NCBI RefSeq assembly: GCF_016918935.1
Contig: NZ_JAFFOB010000015.1
Coordinates: 124,001 to 188,000, forward strand
From: Roseitranquillus sediminis
GTDB taxonomy: Bacteria; Pseudomonadota; Alphaproteobacteria; Rhodobacterales; Rhodobacteraceae
DNA: 64,000 nt
Reading direction: 5' to 3'
Below are positions 36,439 to 46,329 of the stretch, piece after piece. The position numbers and the translations under genes were made by a program. Within the stretch, counting starts at the first letter, position 1. Each line of letters starts with the position of its first letter. The notes under the pieces were generated by a model that saw only the letters and a program-made list of their open reading frames with translations, had not been told where the DNA came from and searched no databases.

Positions 36439-37280
36439 CGCGCCGCGATCCCGCCCCGTCGCGCATTGCCTACCGGATGCAGCGGCTCCTGCTGACGCCG
36501 CTCTTCTGGCGGGCGCTGCTCTGGGGGCTGCCGCTGGCGCTGGTCCTTGGCGGCACCGGGCTCTGGCTCTCCGACGCCGACCGGCGGCAGGCGCTCGTCG
36601 AAGGCGCGACCGAGCTGCGCCGCCAGATCGAGGAGCGGCCGGAGTTCATGGTCCAGATCATGGCGGTCGAGGGCGCCTCTGACCCGCTCGCCGCAGAGAT
36701 CCGCGAGATCCTGCATCTGCGCCTGCCGGTCAGCTCGTTCGACCTCGACCTGCAGGAGGTCCGCGATCTCGTCGCCGCGCTCGACCCGGTGGCGGGCGTG
36801 CGGGTGGCGGTGCGGCCGGGCGGCGTGCTGCAGGTCGACGTCGAGGAGCGGGTGCCGGCGATCGTGCAGCGTCGGTCCGAGGGACTGGTCCTGCTCGACG
36901 CGACCGGGCACCCGGTCGCGCCGCTCGCGGCGCGCGAGGATCGGGCGGACCTGCCGCTGGTCGCGGGCACGGGCGCGTCGCGGGCGGTGCCCGAGGCGCT
37001 GGCGCTCTATGCCGCCGCCGAGCCGATCGCGCCCGAGATGCGCGGCCTTGTCCGCGTGGGCGAGCGGCGTTGGGACGTGGTGCTCTCTGGCGGCCGGCGC
37101 ATCCTTCTGCCCGAGGCGGGTGCCCTCAGGGCGCTCGACCAGGCGATCGCCCTTCACCAGGCGCAGGACCTGCTCACGCGCGACGTCGACGTGGTCGACC
37201 TGCGCAACCCGCGCCGCCCGACCCTGCGCCTCGGCAGGCACGGTACCGAGCAGCTTCTGCAAGCAAGATCCGACAGATAG
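36426..37280 (+). CDS. ftsQ: Cell division protein FtsQ
   Basis: A 284-residue bitopic divisome protein of the FtsQLB complex. A cytoplasmic tail of about 25 residues precedes one helix ([23 protein letters not shown]). The POTRA domain follows (about residues 70-140, with [43 protein letters not shown] and VEERVPAIV), and then the FtsQ beta domain. GTG 36426 has GGAGG seven bases upstream and lies 13 bases inside ddl. ftsA follows after 13 bases. Confidence 0.92.
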   Translation: MRQVTRRDPAPSRIAYRMQRLLLTPLFWRALLWGLPLALVLGGTGLWLSDADRRQALVEGATELRRQIEERPEFMVQIMAVEGASDPLAAEIREILHLRLPVSSFDLDLQEVRDLVAALDPVAGVRVAVRPGGVLQVDVEERVPAIVQRRSEGLVLLDATGHPVAPLAAREDRADLPLVAGTGASRAVPEALALYAAAEPIAPEMRGLVRVGERRWDVVLSGGRRILLPEAGALRALDQAIALHQAQDLLTRDVDVVDLRNPRRPTLRLGRHGTEQLLQARSDR

Positions 37281-37293
37281 GAGGGGCCGGACG

Positions 37294-38628
37294 ATGACGC
37301 AGTTCCACGAGGCGCAGCGGGCCATGCGCGCGATCCGGCGCGCGGCCATCCAGCGCGGCACCATCGCGGTGCTCGACGTGGGCACGTCCAAGGTCGCCTG
37401 CCTGATCCTGCGCTTTGACGGGCCCGAGCGCGACCGGATGAACGATGGCGTCGGCCCGATGGCGGGGCAGACCTCGTTCCGCGTAGTCGGCGCCGCCACC
37501 ACCCGCTCGCGCGGGATGCGCCTCGGCGAGATCGACGCGGCGGCCGAGACCGAGCGGGCGATTCGCACCGTGGTCCAGGCGGCGCAGAAGATGGCCGGCA
37601 TCCGCGTCGACCACGTCATCGCCTGCGTCTCGGGCGGGCGGCCGCGCAGCTACGGCCTCGCCGGCTCGGTGCTGGTGCCGACCGACGTGGTGAGCGAGGC
37701 GGACGTGGCGCGCGTCCTTGCCGCCTGCGATGTGCCCGACATCGGCGACGGGCGCGAGACGCTGCACGCCCAGCCGGTGAACTTCGCCCTCGACCAGCGC
37801 AGCGGCCTCGCCGACCCGCGCGGCCAGATTGGCAAGAAGCTCGCCTGCGACATGCATCTGCTCACCGTCAACGGCGACACGATCCGCGCGCTCCTCCATT
37901 GCATCACGCGGTGCGACCTGGAGCTTGCGGGGCTTGCCTCGTCCGCCTATGTCTCCGGCCTCGCCGCGCTCGTCGAGGACGAGCAGGAGCTCGGCGCCGC
38001 CTGCATCGACATGGGCGGCGGTGCGACCGGCATCTCTGTCTTCATGAAGAAGCACATGATCTTCGCCGACGCGGTGCGGCTCGGCGGCGACCAGGTCACC
38101 ACCGACATCTCCAAGGGGCTGCACGTGCCTTGGGCGACCGCCGAGCGGGTCAAGACGTTTCACGGCGGGGTCGTCGCCACCGGCGTCGATGACCGCGAGC
38201 TGATCGAGGTCGGCGGCGGCACCGGCGACTGGGAGCGCGACCGCCGCACCGTCAGCCGGTCCGAGGTCATCGGCATCATGCGCCCGCGCGTGGAGGAGAT
38301 CCTCGAGGAGGTCCGCGCCCGCCTCGACGCCGCCGGCTTCGACCACCTGCCGACGCAGCAGATCGTCCTGACCGGCGGCGGCAGCGAGATCCCTGGCCTC
38401 GACACGCTGGCGCCTCGCATCTTGGGGCAACAGGTCCGCATCGGCCGGCCGCTCCGCGTCCGCGGCCTGCCCGAGCGGGCGAGCGGCGCGGCCTTCGCGA
38501 GCGCCGTCGGCCTCTGTCTCTTCGCCACCCATCCGCAGGACGAGTGGTGGGACTTCGAGATCCCGGCCGATCGCTACCCCGCGCGCTCGCTCCGGCGCGC
38601 GGTCCGCTGGTTCCGCGACAACTGGTGA
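37294..38628 (+). CDS. ftsA: Cell division protein FtsA
   Basis: A 444-residue actin-like ATPase that tethers FtsZ to the membrane and recruits the divisome. The phosphate-1 loop is VLDVGTSKVACLIL, IDMGGGATGISVF is the phosphate-2 region, and VLTGGGSEIPGLDTLAPRILG is the adenosine motif. The 1C domain insert lies near residues 100-170. The C-terminus ends in an amphipathic, Arg/Trp-rich helix (SLRRAVRWFRDNW), the membrane-targeting sequence. ATG 37294 has GGAGG upstream. A 366-base gap follows before ftsZ. Confidence 0.95.
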   Translation: MTQFHEAQRAMRAIRRAAIQRGTIAVLDVGTSKVACLILRFDGPERDRMNDGVGPMAGQTSFRVVGAATTRSRGMRLGEIDAAAETERAIRTVVQAAQKMAGIRVDHVIACVSGGRPRSYGLAGSVLVPTDVVSEADVARVLAACDVPDIGDGRETLHAQPVNFALDQRSGLADPRGQIGKKLACDMHLLTVNGDTIRALLHCITRCDLELAGLASSAYVSGLAALVEDEQELGAACIDMGGGATGISVFMKKHMIFADAVRLGGDQVTTDISKGLHVPWATAERVKTFHGGVVATGVDDRELIEVGGGTGDWERDRRTVSRSEVIGIMRPRVEEILEEVRARLDAAGFDHLPTQQIVLTGGGSEIPGLDTLAPRILGQQVRIGRPLRVRGLPERASGAAFASAVGLCLFATHPQDEWWDFEIPADRYPARSLRRAVRWFRDNW

Positions 38629-38994
38629 GGTTTTCGCAACTCGGGGGGTGACGCCCCGGTGCGGCTCGGCTAGCGTCGACGGTGGCACGGGCGGTCAACG
38701 GCCCGGCCTGCGGCACGAGCAGTCGCACCCACATCGCTGGAAAGGCGGCTCTCGCCGCGCGAGGGTGAGCAGGGGTCCTGCGTCGCCCCATTCGTCGTGC
38801 CCGTGCGACGGACCGCAACATATCGTGGCGTGCGCAACACTTCGCCGGTCTCATGGACAATGCTGCCGCTATTTGGTGCTTGACCTGCGATTTTCGGGTG
38901 ACGGTGACGCGATCAGCGCGTAAGCTTGGGAGAAACAAAGAAGCGATCCGGCCGCAAAGGCCGGGCTCATTGGCAGAAGAACAGGCGGAACATC
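38629..38994. other. ftsA-ftsZ intergenic region, no gene
   Basis: This 366-base gap is unusually long for the cluster and likely holds an ftsZ promoter. No coding region is convincing. The last 100 bases are AT-richer, with a TTGACC hexamer at 38880 but no good -10 at 17 bases. A hairpin CCGGCC-GCAAA-GGCCGG lies at 38948-38964, 31 bases before the ftsZ ATG, and could affect leader stability. I looked for TTAA-N7-TTAA (CtrA) sites and saw none. Confidence 0.45.
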
Positions 38995-40518
38995 ATGGCA
39001 CTCAATCTGACGGTTCCCGAGCGGGACGACGACCTCAAGCCCCGGATCACGGTCTTCGGCGTGGGCGGCGCCGGTGGCAACGCGGTCAACAACATGATCG
39101 CGAAGGAGCTGATGGGCGTCGAGTTCGTGGTGGCGAACACTGACGCGCAGGCGCTGCAGCAATCGACCGCGCCCCAGCGCATCCAGATGGGCGTCAAGGT
39201 GACCGAGGGGCTGGGCGCGGGCGCGCGTCCCTCCGTCGGCGCCGCCGCCGCCGAGGAGACGATCGAGGAGATCATCGACCACCTCTCCGGCGCGCACATG
39301 TGCTTCATCACCGCCGGCATGGGTGGCGGCACCGGCACCGGGGCCGCTCCGATCATCGCTCAGGCCGCGCGCGAGATGGGCGTGCTGACCGTCGGCGTCG
39401 TGACCAAGCCCTTCCAGTTCGAGGGCGGCAAGCGGATGCGCCAGGCCGAGGAGGGGGTCGAGGCGCTGCAGAAGATGGTCGACACGCTGATCATCATCCC
39501 GAACCAGAACCTGTTCCGGCTGGCGAACGAGAAGACGACCTTCACCGAGGCGTTCTCCCTCGCCGATGACGTGCTCTACCAGGGCGTGAAGGGCGTGACC
39601 GACCTGATGGTGCGCCCGGGCCTCATCAACCTCGACTTCGCCGACGTCCGCAGCGTGATGGACGAGATGGGCAAGGCGATGATGGGCACTGGCGAGGCCG
39701 AGGGCGAGGATCGCGCGACGCAGGCCGCCGAAAAGGCCATAGCGAACCCGCTCCTCGACGAGATCAGTCTGCGTGGCGCCAAGGGCGTGCTCATCAACAT
39801 CACCGGCGGCTACGACCTCACGCTCTTCGAGCTCGACGAGGCGGCGAACCGCATCCGCGAGGAGGTCGATCCCGACGCCAACATCATCGTCGGCTCGACC
39901 CTCGACGCGGACATGGAGGGTCGGATGCGCGTCTCGGTCGTCGCGACCGGCATCGACGCGGTCGAGGGCTATGCCGAGACTCCGATGCCGCGCCGCCGGA
40001 TGACGGCCCAGCCGCAAGCGAAGCCGGAGCCGCAGCCCGAGCCCGTGGTGGACCAGGCGCCGGCCGAGCCGGTGGTCGCGCAGGAAGCGCCCCGGCCGGA
40101 ACCGCAGCCGGTGCGGATCCAGTCGCCCGAGCCGGACCTCTTCGAGGAGCCGGCCGAGCCCACCACCGCCGACGGCCTGCCGCCGCCGGCCTACCAGCGG
40201 CCCGCCGCCGCGCAGACGCCGCAGGTCGCGCCGCTGCAGACCCCGCGCGCGCCGGGACAACCGAGCGCCGAGGCGCTTGCGCGTCTCCAGGCCGCCGTTC
40301 GCAAGGTCCCGCCCGGCACGCAGCCGGTTCCCGGCGGCACGGCCTCGGCCGACAGGCGCCATTTCGGCATAAACTCGCTCATCGGTCGAATGACCGGGCA
40401 CGAGAGCAGGCATGGCGTGGCCCACGGTCAGGTGGCGCCGGAAGAGTCCGACGAGGCGATGTCGGGCGAGGACGAACGCATCGAAATCCCCGCATTCCTG
40501 AGGCGTCAGGCCAACTAA
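38995..40518 (+). CDS. ftsZ: Cell division GTPase FtsZ
   Basis: A 507-residue tubulin homologue that forms the division ring. The GTPase core (about residues 15-330) has [14 protein letters not shown] and the tubulin signature [11 protein letters not shown] long Pro/Gln/Glu/Ala-rich disordered linker (about 335-485) precedes the conserved C-terminal peptide [15 protein letters not shown], which binds FtsA and other partners. The long linker makes it larger than the 380-residue enterobacterial protein, as is usual in alphaproteobacteria. ATG 38995 has AGGCGGA upstream. Confidence 0.97.
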   Translation: MALNLTVPERDDDLKPRITVFGVGGAGGNAVNNMIAKELMGVEFVVANTDAQALQQSTAPQRIQMGVKVTEGLGAGARPSVGAAAAEETIEEIIDHLSGAHMCFITAGMGGGTGTGAAPIIAQAAREMGVLTVGVVTKPFQFEGGKRMRQAEEGVEALQKMVDTLIIIPNQNLFRLANEKTTFTEAFSLADDVLYQGVKGVTDLMVRPGLINLDFADVRSVMDEMGKAMMGTGEAEGEDRATQAAEKAIANPLLDEISLRGAKGVLINITGGYDLTLFELDEAANRIREEVDPDANIIVGSTLDADMEGRMRVSVVATGIDAVEGYAETPMPRRRMTAQPQAKPEPQPEPVVDQAPAEPVVAQEAPRPEPQPVRIQSPEPDLFEEPAEPTTADGLPPPAYQRPAAAQTPQVAPLQTPRAPGQPSAEALARLQAAVRKVPPGTQPVPGGTASADRRHFGINSLIGRMTGHESRHGVAHGQVAPEESDEAMSGEDERIEIPAFLRRQAN

Positions 40519-40543
40519 ACGCGAACAGGAACGAGCAGCTTTG

Positions 40544-40566
40544 GGGGCGGCTTTGGCCGCCCCTTT
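40544..40566 (+). terminator. Probable terminator after ftsZ
   Basis: GGGGCGGC and GCCGCCCC form an 8-pair stem around TTTG, followed by TTTCG, 25 bases after the ftsZ stop. The T-run is short, so termination may be partial. It separates the fts genes from lpxC, which has its own 123-base upstream region. Confidence 0.6.
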
Positions 40567-40689
40567 CGTCGTGCGGCAACGGTACCGCTCCACGTGGCAG
40601 CTTCGTGTTACAAGCCGTTGCAAACCTTGATTTGTGACACGCCAAGGCTGGGCATAGCTGTGACCGTGCCAAAGTGGCAGGGGACAGTC

Positions 40690-41610
40690 ATGCAAACCAC
40701 GCTGAAAACAGCGGTCACCTTTACCGGCGTCGGCCTCCATACCGGGCAGCAGGTCAGGATGACGCTCCGGCCCGCGATGGCCGAGGCGGGCGTGTGGTTC
40801 AACAGGATCGACGTGCGCGACAATCCGTGGATCTGCGCGCGCTGGAACGCGGTCACTCCGTCGCAGCTCTGCACCCTCGTGGTGAACGAGGCTGGCGTCT
40901 CGGTTTCGACGATCGAGCATGTGATGGCCGCGATCGCCGGCTGCGGCCTGAACAACGTGATCGTCGAGATCGACGGCCCCGAGGTTCCGATCATGGACGG
41001 CAGCGCGGCCGATTTTGTCGCCGGGATCCTGTCCGCGAGACTGGTGCGCCAGAACGCACCCGTGCGCGCGCTGCGCGTCATGCAGCCGGTGGAGGTCCGC
41101 CGCGGCGACGCCGTTGCGCGGCTCGAGCCCGCAGAGGGCTTCGGCATGGAATTTCACATCGATTTCCCAGACGCGGCCATCGGACGGCAAGCGATGTCGC
41201 TCGACCTCGCGAACGGCGCCTTCGTGCGCGAGCTCTGCGACAGCCGCACCTTCTGCCGCAACTCGGACGTCAGCGCGATGCGCGCGCAGGGTCTGATCCT
41301 CGGCGGCAGCGTCGAGAACGCTGTCGTGGTCGACGGCGCCGAAGTGCTGACGCCGGGCGGCCTGCGCCACGCGGACGAGGCGGTGCGGCACAAGATGCTC
41401 GATGCGCTGGGCGACCTCGCGCTCGCCGGCGCGCCGATCATCGGCCGCTATGTCGGCCATCGCGCCGGCCACGCGATGACGAACCTCCTGCTGCGCGAGG
41501 TCTTTGCGCGCCCCGATGCCGTGCGGCTTGTCGCCTGCGGAGGGCATCTTTCGGCGCGGCTGCCCGGTGCGGGCGTGACCCGCTCCGACCTTTCGGCGCT
41601 CGCCGCCTGA
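40690..41610 (+). CDS. lpxC: UDP-3-O-acyl-N-acetylglucosamine deacetylase LpxC
   Basis: A 306-residue zinc enzyme catalysing the committed step of lipid A synthesis. The first zinc ligand is in TIEHVMAAI near residue 78. The second and third are in the HKMLDALGD motif near residue 236, and the catalytic histidine is in GHRAGHAMTN. ATG 40690 has AGGGGA upstream and begins MQTTLKTAVTFTGVGLHTG, the family start. Position directly after ftsZ is normal. Its level is usually controlled by proteolysis, which cannot be judged here. Confidence 0.96.
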   Translation: MQTTLKTAVTFTGVGLHTGQQVRMTLRPAMAEAGVWFNRIDVRDNPWICARWNAVTPSQLCTLVVNEAGVSVSTIEHVMAAIAGCGLNNVIVEIDGPEVPIMDGSAADFVAGILSARLVRQNAPVRALRVMQPVEVRRGDAVARLEPAEGFGMEFHIDFPDAAIGRQAMSLDLANGAFVRELCDSRTFCRNSDVSAMRAQGLILGGSVENAVVVDGAEVLTPGGLRHADEAVRHKMLDALGDLALAGAPIIGRYVGHRAGHAMTNLLLREVFARPDAVRLVACGGHLSARLPGAGVTRSDLSALAA

Positions 41611-41707
41611 CGGCGCGGGCACCGGCCGGGGTGGCAAGGCGCGCAAACACGTTTCAAGCCGTTTTTCGCTATGCTAAGCCGCTCTTGGAAGCAGGAGTGG
41701 GCGCGGC

Positions 41708-42550
41708 ATGAAAAGGGTTTGGTTGCTGATCGGGGCTCTCGCGGTTTCGGCGTCGGTCGCGGGGTGCAGCCGTCTGCCGAACCCCTTCGTCAGCCGGGAG
41801 CAGCCGCTGGAGAACCAGCCGGCCGAGCAGATCTTCCAGCAGGCCGAGCTGGAGCTTGCGCAGAACGATCCCGACGACGCCGCCCGCCTCTTCGGCGAGA
41901 TCGAGCGTCTCTATCCCTATTCCAGCTACGCCAAGCGCGCGCTGGTGATGCAGGCCTATGCCTATCACCGCGAGCGTGACTACGACGCGAGCCGCGCAAC
42001 CGCGCAGCGCTTCATCGACCTCTACCCGGCCGACGAGGACGCGGCCTACGCCCAGTACCTGCTGGCGCTCAGCTACTACGACCAGATCGACGACGTTGGC
42101 CGCGACCAGGGCCTGACCTTCCAGGCGCTGCAGGCCCTGCGCGAGGTGATCGAGGTCTATCCCGAAAGCGAGTACGCCCGCTCGGCGATCCTGAAGTTCG
42201 ACCTCGCCTTCGACCACCTCGCGGCGAAGGAGATGGAGATCGGGCGCTACTACCTCAAGCGCGGGCACTACGTCGCGGCGATCAACCGCTTCCGCATCGT
42301 CGTCGAGGACTTCCAGACCACCACGCACACGCCCGAGGCGCTGCACCGCCTGGTGGAAGCGTACCTGTCGCTCGGCCTCGAGGACGAGGCGCGGACCGCA
42401 GGCGCGATCCTCGGCCTGAACTTCCGCGGGACCGAGTGGTACCAGGACAGCTACGCGCTCCTCACCGGGCGCGGCCTGACGCTCGAGCCGGCCGGCGAGG
42501 GCTTCCTCTCCGACATCTATCGGCAGGTGGTGCGGGGCGAGTGGCTCTGA
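41708..42550 (+). CDS. bamD: Outer membrane assembly lipoprotein BamD
   Basis: A 280-residue lipoprotein of the BAM complex that folds outer-membrane proteins. The signal peptide ends in a lipobox SVAGC, with the acylated Cys near residue 20. Tetratricopeptide-like repeats follow (EQIFQQAELELAQNDPDDAARLFGEIERLYPYSSYAKRAL and similar units), including the conserved YxRGHYVAAINRF region. It is followed 4 bases later by recN, so the two are probably co-transcribed. Confidence 0.94.
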   Translation: MKRVWLLIGALAVSASVAGCSRLPNPFVSREQPLENQPAEQIFQQAELELAQNDPDDAARLFGEIERLYPYSSYAKRALVMQAYAYHRERDYDASRATAQRFIDLYPADEDAAYAQYLLALSYYDQIDDVGRDQGLTFQALQALREVIEVYPESEYARSAILKFDLAFDHLAAKEMEIGRYYLKRGHYVAAINRFRIVVEDFQTTTHTPEALHRLVEAYLSLGLEDEARTAGAILGLNFRGTEWYQDSYALLTGRGLTLEPAGEGFLSDIYRQVVRGEWL

Positions 42551-42554
42551 CCCC

Positions 42555-44204
42555 ATGCTGCGCGGCCTCGACATCCGCGACATGCTCATCATCGACCGGC
42601 TGGAGATCGAGTTCCGGCCGGGCCTCAACGTCCTGACGGGCGAGACTGGGGCCGGGAAGTCGATCCTGCTCGACGCGCTCGGCTTCGTGCTCGGCTGGCG
42701 CGGCCGGGCCGAGCTGGTCCGGCAGGGGGCGGAGCAGGGCGAGGTGACTGCGTGGTTCGACCTGCCCGAGGGACACGCCGCGCGCGCGGTCCTGCAGGAG
42801 GCGGGGCTGCCGGACCGAGACGAGCTGATCCTGCGCCGGGTCAACACGCCCGACGGGCGCAAGACCGCCTGGGTCAACGACCGGCGCACCAGCGGCGAGG
42901 TGCTGCGGCGGCTCTCCGATACGCTGGTGGAACTCCACGGCCAGCACGACGACCGCGGCCTCCTGAATCCGTCCGGCCACCGCGCCCTCCTCGACGCCTT
43001 TGCCGGGTTCGAGCGCGCGGTCGAGGCGACCCGCGGCGCCTGGCGCGCGCTCCACGCGGCGCGGGAGCGGCGGCGCGCGGCGGAGGCTTCGCTCGAATCC
43101 GTGCGGGCCGAGGAGGAGTTCCTGCGCTTCGCCTCCGCCGAGCTCGATGCGCTCGACCCGCAGCCGGGCGAGGAGGCGGAGCTCGACGCCCGCCGCCGGC
43201 TGATGCAGGGCGCGGCACGGGTGCGAGAGGACATCGCCCGCGCGCATCAGGCGCTGGGACCGGACGGTGCCGAGGGGCGGATGCACGACGCCTCCCGTTG
43301 GCTCGATGGCGCCGCGGACGGCGCCGAGGGCCGGCTCGACGCGGCGATGGCGGCGCTCGACCGCGCGCTCGACCAGCTCGGCGAGGCGCAGTCGGGGGTG
43401 GAGTCGGCGCTGGAGGAGATGACGTTCGATGCGGGCGAGCTGGAGCGCGTGGAGGAGCGGCTCTTCGCGATCCGCGGCCTCGCGCGCAAGCACGGCGTGC
43501 TGCCGGACGACCTCGCTGCCTACGCCGCAGATCTCCGCACGCGGCTGGAGGCGCTCGACGGCGGCGCCTCGGATCTCGCGCGGCTCGCGGCGGACGAGGC
43601 GGCCGCCGGCGCGTCCTACGACGCCGCGGCCGACGCACTGAGCGCGGCCCGGCAGGCGGCTGCCGAGCGGCTCGATGCGGCGATGGCGGCCGAGCTTGCG
43701 CCCCTGAAGATGGAACGGGCCGCGTTCCGCACCGTCGTCGAGGCGGCCGAGCCCGGCCCCGGCGGCCGCGACGGCGTGACCTTTACCGTCGCGACGAACC
43801 CCGGAGCGCCGGCCGGACCGCTCAACCGCATCGCCTCGGGCGGCGAGCTCAGCCGCTTCCTGCTGGCGCTGAAGGTCTGCCTGACGAACGAGGTGCCGGG
43901 CCTCACGCTCATCTTCGACGAGATCGACCGCGGCGTCGGCGGCGCCACGGCCGACGCGGTCGGCCGCCGCCTCGCAGCGCTGGCGCGGCAGGCACAGGTG
44001 CTGGTCGTGACCCACTCGCCGCAAGTGGCGGCGCTGGCCGATCACCACTGGCGGGTCGAGAAGCGGGTCCTGCCCTCGACGACGACCTCCACTGTAATCC
44101 CGCTCGACACGGCGTCGCGCGTGGACGAGATCGCGCGGATGCTGGCGGGCGACACGGTCACGGACGAAGCCCGCGGCGCCGCACGCGCGCTGCTCGCGGG
44201 CTAG
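42555..44204 (+). CDS. recN: DNA repair ATPase RecN
   Basis: A 549-residue SMC-like protein for double-strand break repair. The P-loop GETGAGKSILLDAL is near residues 35-48. Two coiled-coil arms rich in Ala/Glu/Arg follow, and the C-terminal half carries the ABC signature IASGGELSRFLLALK, Walker B TLIFDEIDRGVGG, and the His-loop VVTHSPQVAALAD. Length fits the family. No LexA-type site is evident upstream because bamD precedes it by only 4 bases. Confidence 0.95.
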   Translation: MLRGLDIRDMLIIDRLEIEFRPGLNVLTGETGAGKSILLDALGFVLGWRGRAELVRQGAEQGEVTAWFDLPEGHAARAVLQEAGLPDRDELILRRVNTPDGRKTAWVNDRRTSGEVLRRLSDTLVELHGQHDDRGLLNPSGHRALLDAFAGFERAVEATRGAWRALHAARERRRAAEASLESVRAEEEFLRFASAELDALDPQPGEEAELDARRRLMQGAARVREDIARAHQALGPDGAEGRMHDASRWLDGAADGAEGRLDAAMAALDRALDQLGEAQSGVESALEEMTFDAGELERVEERLFAIRGLARKHGVLPDDLAAYAADLRTRLEALDGGASDLARLAADEAAAGASYDAAADALSAARQAAAERLDAAMAAELAPLKMERAAFRTVVEAAEPGPGGRDGVTFTVATNPGAPAGPLNRIASGGELSRFLLALKVCLTNEVPGLTLIFDEIDRGVGGATADAVGRRLAALARQAQVLVVTHSPQVAALADHHWRVEKRVLPSTTTSTVIPLDTASRVDEIARMLAGDTVTDEARGAARALLAG

Positions 44205-44264
44205 GGCGGGGGAACTCCCGCCCGCCGGACTGCGCGCTGCCGCGCTTGCCGGCGGCTGGGCCGG

Positions 44265-44291
44265 GCGCCGCGGCCGGTCCGGCCGCGGCGC
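44265..44291. terminator. Perfect 13-base palindrome between recN and SnoaL-like gene
   Basis: GCGCCGCGGCCGG and CCGGCCGCGGCGC are exact inverted repeats around a single T. They lie midway in the 208-base gap where recN and the minus-strand SnoaL-like gene converge. The sequence would form a very stable hairpin in RNA from either strand, without T-runs, consistent with a bidirectional terminator or transcript-protecting structure. Confidence 0.45.
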
Positions 44292-44412
44292 GGTCGTGCA
44301 TCGACTCCCTCCGCGCGCCACGTCCGGGGCCGGTCCCGCGTGCGGCGCACCGCGCGCCGCTCACGGCGAGCGCGGGGCACCTGTGGCCTCGTCGAGCCGG
44401 GAGCGGCCCCCT

Positions 44413-44862
44413 TCAGCGGTAATCCCGCGGCGCCATCCCCTCGGGTCCGGCAAGCCATGTCTCCGCCCCCGCATGCACATCGGTGTTCTGTGCTGCCACC
44501 GCCTGCCATCCGTCCGGCTTCCGCTCCAGCACGAAGACGAGGACCGTGGTGCGCGCGCCGCCCTCCGCGCCGTCCGGGCGCAGCTGGCCCGTCAGCCGAA
44601 CCCGCGCATGGACCACGGCGCTGTCCGCACCGAGGCGGCGCACCTTCACCCGCCCGACCGCGAGCCGCGAGCGTGAGAAGAACGTCTCCAGCCCCCGCCG
44701 GTGCGCCGCCTCGATCGCCTCCCGCGTCTCCCACCAGATCCCGACGACGTTGACGAAATCGGCATCCTCGGCGAAGAGCCCCGCCAGTGCCACGGCGTCC
44801 CGTGCCATCCACGCCTGCGCGAAGGCAGCGGGGAAATCCTCCGGCGCGCCGACGCCGCTCAA
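44413..44862 (-). CDS. SnoaL/DUF4440-like (SgcJ/EcaC-type) protein
   Basis: A 149-residue protein of the NTF2-like fold. It has FAQAWMARDAVALAGLFAEDADFVNVVG near the N-terminus, WWETREAIEAAHRRGLETFF in the middle, and a beta-sheet half ending VLVFVLERKPDGWQAVAAQNTDVHAG. Relatives are annotated as SgcJ/EcaC family; substrates are unknown and many are non-enzymatic binding domains. The best start is TTG 44862, overlapping the stop of the FAD dehydrogenase (TTGA) with GAGG four bases upstream, so the two genes are coupled. Confidence 0.8.
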   Translation of the reverse strand: MSGVGAPEDFPAAFAQAWMARDAVALAGLFAEDADFVNVVGIWWETREAIEAAHRRGLETFFSRSRLAVGRVKVRRLGADSAVVHARVRLTGQLRPDGAEGGARTTVLVFVLERKPDGWQAVAAQNTDVHAGAETWLAGPEGMAPRDYR

Positions 44863-46232
44863 TCCGCCTCGACGACCTTGCCCGGGTTCATGATGCCCGC
44901 CGGGTCCAGCGCCCGCTTCAGCTCCGCCATCACGGCCCAGGCCGCGCCGTGCTCGCCCTCCATGTAGCGCATCTTGCCCATCCCGATCCCGTGCTCGCCG
45001 GTGACGGTGCCGCCGAGCCGCAGCGCCCGCTCGTTCATCCGCGCCGCGAGCGTCCGCGCGGCCTCCAGCTCGCCCGGCGCCTCCGGGTCGATCAGCAGCG
45101 TCGCGTGAAAGTTGCCGTCGCCGACATGCCCGAGGATCGGTCCCGCTATGGGCGAGGCCGCGATCTCCGCCGCCGTCTCCTCGATCGCCTCGGCGAGGCG
45201 CGAGATCGGGACGCAGATGTCGGTGACGAGCGGTCGCGCCCCCGGCCGCGTCGCGATGATCGCGTGGTAGGCGTCGTGCCGCATCCGCCAGAGGCGGTTG
45301 CGGGCCTCGGCCTCGGCCGACCAGCGGAAGCCGAGGCAGCCGAACTCGTCCGCGATCTCGCCGAAGCGCGCGGCGTCCTCGGCCGCCCCGGCCTCCGAGC
45401 CGTGGAACTCCACCATCAGGTGCGGCAGCTCCGGGAAGTCCGCGCCGGCATAGGCGTTGAAGGCCGCCGCGGAGGCGGCGTCGAGGTACTCGATTCGCGC
45501 CATCGGCACCCCCGACTGGATCGTCGCGATCACCGCCGCCACCGCGCTCGCCGTGTCGGGGAAGGCGCAGACTCCCGCCGTCACCGCCTCCGGCTGGCCC
45601 CGCAGCCTCAGCGTCAGCTCGGTGATCAGGCCGAGCGTTCCCTCCGCGCCGACGAAGAGCGCGGTCAGGTCGTAGCCCGCCGCCGAATTCCGCGCGCGGC
45701 TGCCGGTGCGGATCACCCGCCCGTCGGCGAGCACCACCGTCAGGCCGAGCACGTTGTCCCGCATCGTGCCGTAGCGCACCGCGGTGGTCCCGCTCGCCCG
45801 CGTCGAGGCCATCCCGCCCAGTGACGCGTCGGCGCCCGGATCGACCGGAAAGAAGAGCCCCGTCGCCCGCAGCTCTTCGTTCAGCCGCCGGCGCGTAACG
45901 CCCGGCTCGACGGTGCAGAGCATGTCGTCGGCATCGACCGACAGCAACCGCGCCATCCGGCCGAAATCGACGACGACCCCGCCGCGCACAGCCAGCGCGT
46001 GCCCCTCCAGCGACGTCCCCGCGCCCCAGCCCACCACCGGCACGCCATTCGCGGCGCACACCTGCACCAGCCGCGAAACCTCCTCCGTCGTCTCGGGGTA
46101 GGCGACAGCGTCCGGCGCCGTCTCGGCGAAGTGGGCCTCCGAGCGGCCGTGGATCGCCAGATCGGACTTGGAGCGGCTGAGTCGATCGCCTAGGAACGAG
46201 GCGAGCTCGGTCAGGGCGGCAGGCAGCGTCAC
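44859..46232 (-). CDS. FAD-linked 2-hydroxy-acid dehydrogenase (D-lactate/glycolate type)
   Basis: A 457-residue flavoprotein with an N-terminal FAD-binding (PCMH) domain (AYPETTEEVSRLVQVCAANGVPVVGWGAGTSLEGHAL) and a C-terminal oxidase domain with HVGDGNFHATL and TGEHGIGMGKM. This architecture matches D-lactate dehydrogenase (cytochrome) and GlcD. A D-2-hydroxy acid, probably D-lactate, is oxidised with electrons passed to cytochrome c or quinone. GTG 46232 has AAGGAGG upstream. The gene is divergent from clcA by 97 bases. Substrate choice is inferred. Confidence 0.88.
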   Translation of the reverse strand: MTLPAALTELASFLGDRLSRSKSDLAIHGRSEAHFAETAPDAVAYPETTEEVSRLVQVCAANGVPVVGWGAGTSLEGHALAVRGGVVVDFGRMARLLSVDADDMLCTVEPGVTRRRLNEELRATGLFFPVDPGADASLGGMASTRASGTTAVRYGTMRDNVLGLTVVLADGRVIRTGSRARNSAAGYDLTALFVGAEGTLGLITELTLRLRGQPEAVTAGVCAFPDTASAVAAVIATIQSGVPMARIEYLDAASAAAFNAYAGADFPELPHLMVEFHGSEAGAAEDAARFGEIADEFGCLGFRWSAEAEARNRLWRMRHDAYHAIIATRPGARPLVTDICVPISRLAEAIEETAAEIAASPIAGPILGHVGDGNFHATLLIDPEAPGELEAARTLAARMNERALRLGGTVTGEHGIGMGKMRYMEGEHGAAWAVMAELKRALDPAGIMNPGKVVEAD

Positions 46233-46329
46233 GCGGGGGATCCTCCTTCGCCGGCGCCGGCGACACTAGGCCAGGCGCGCCGGCGGGAAAAGGCCGCTCA
46301 CGAGAGGCCCGCCAGAGGAGGGGCTGAGG

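Noticed and set aside
44205-44412. Coding potential in the recN/SnoaL gap
   Set aside because: Open frames there are Arg/Pro/Ala-rich artefacts around a large palindrome; no start or family similarity.
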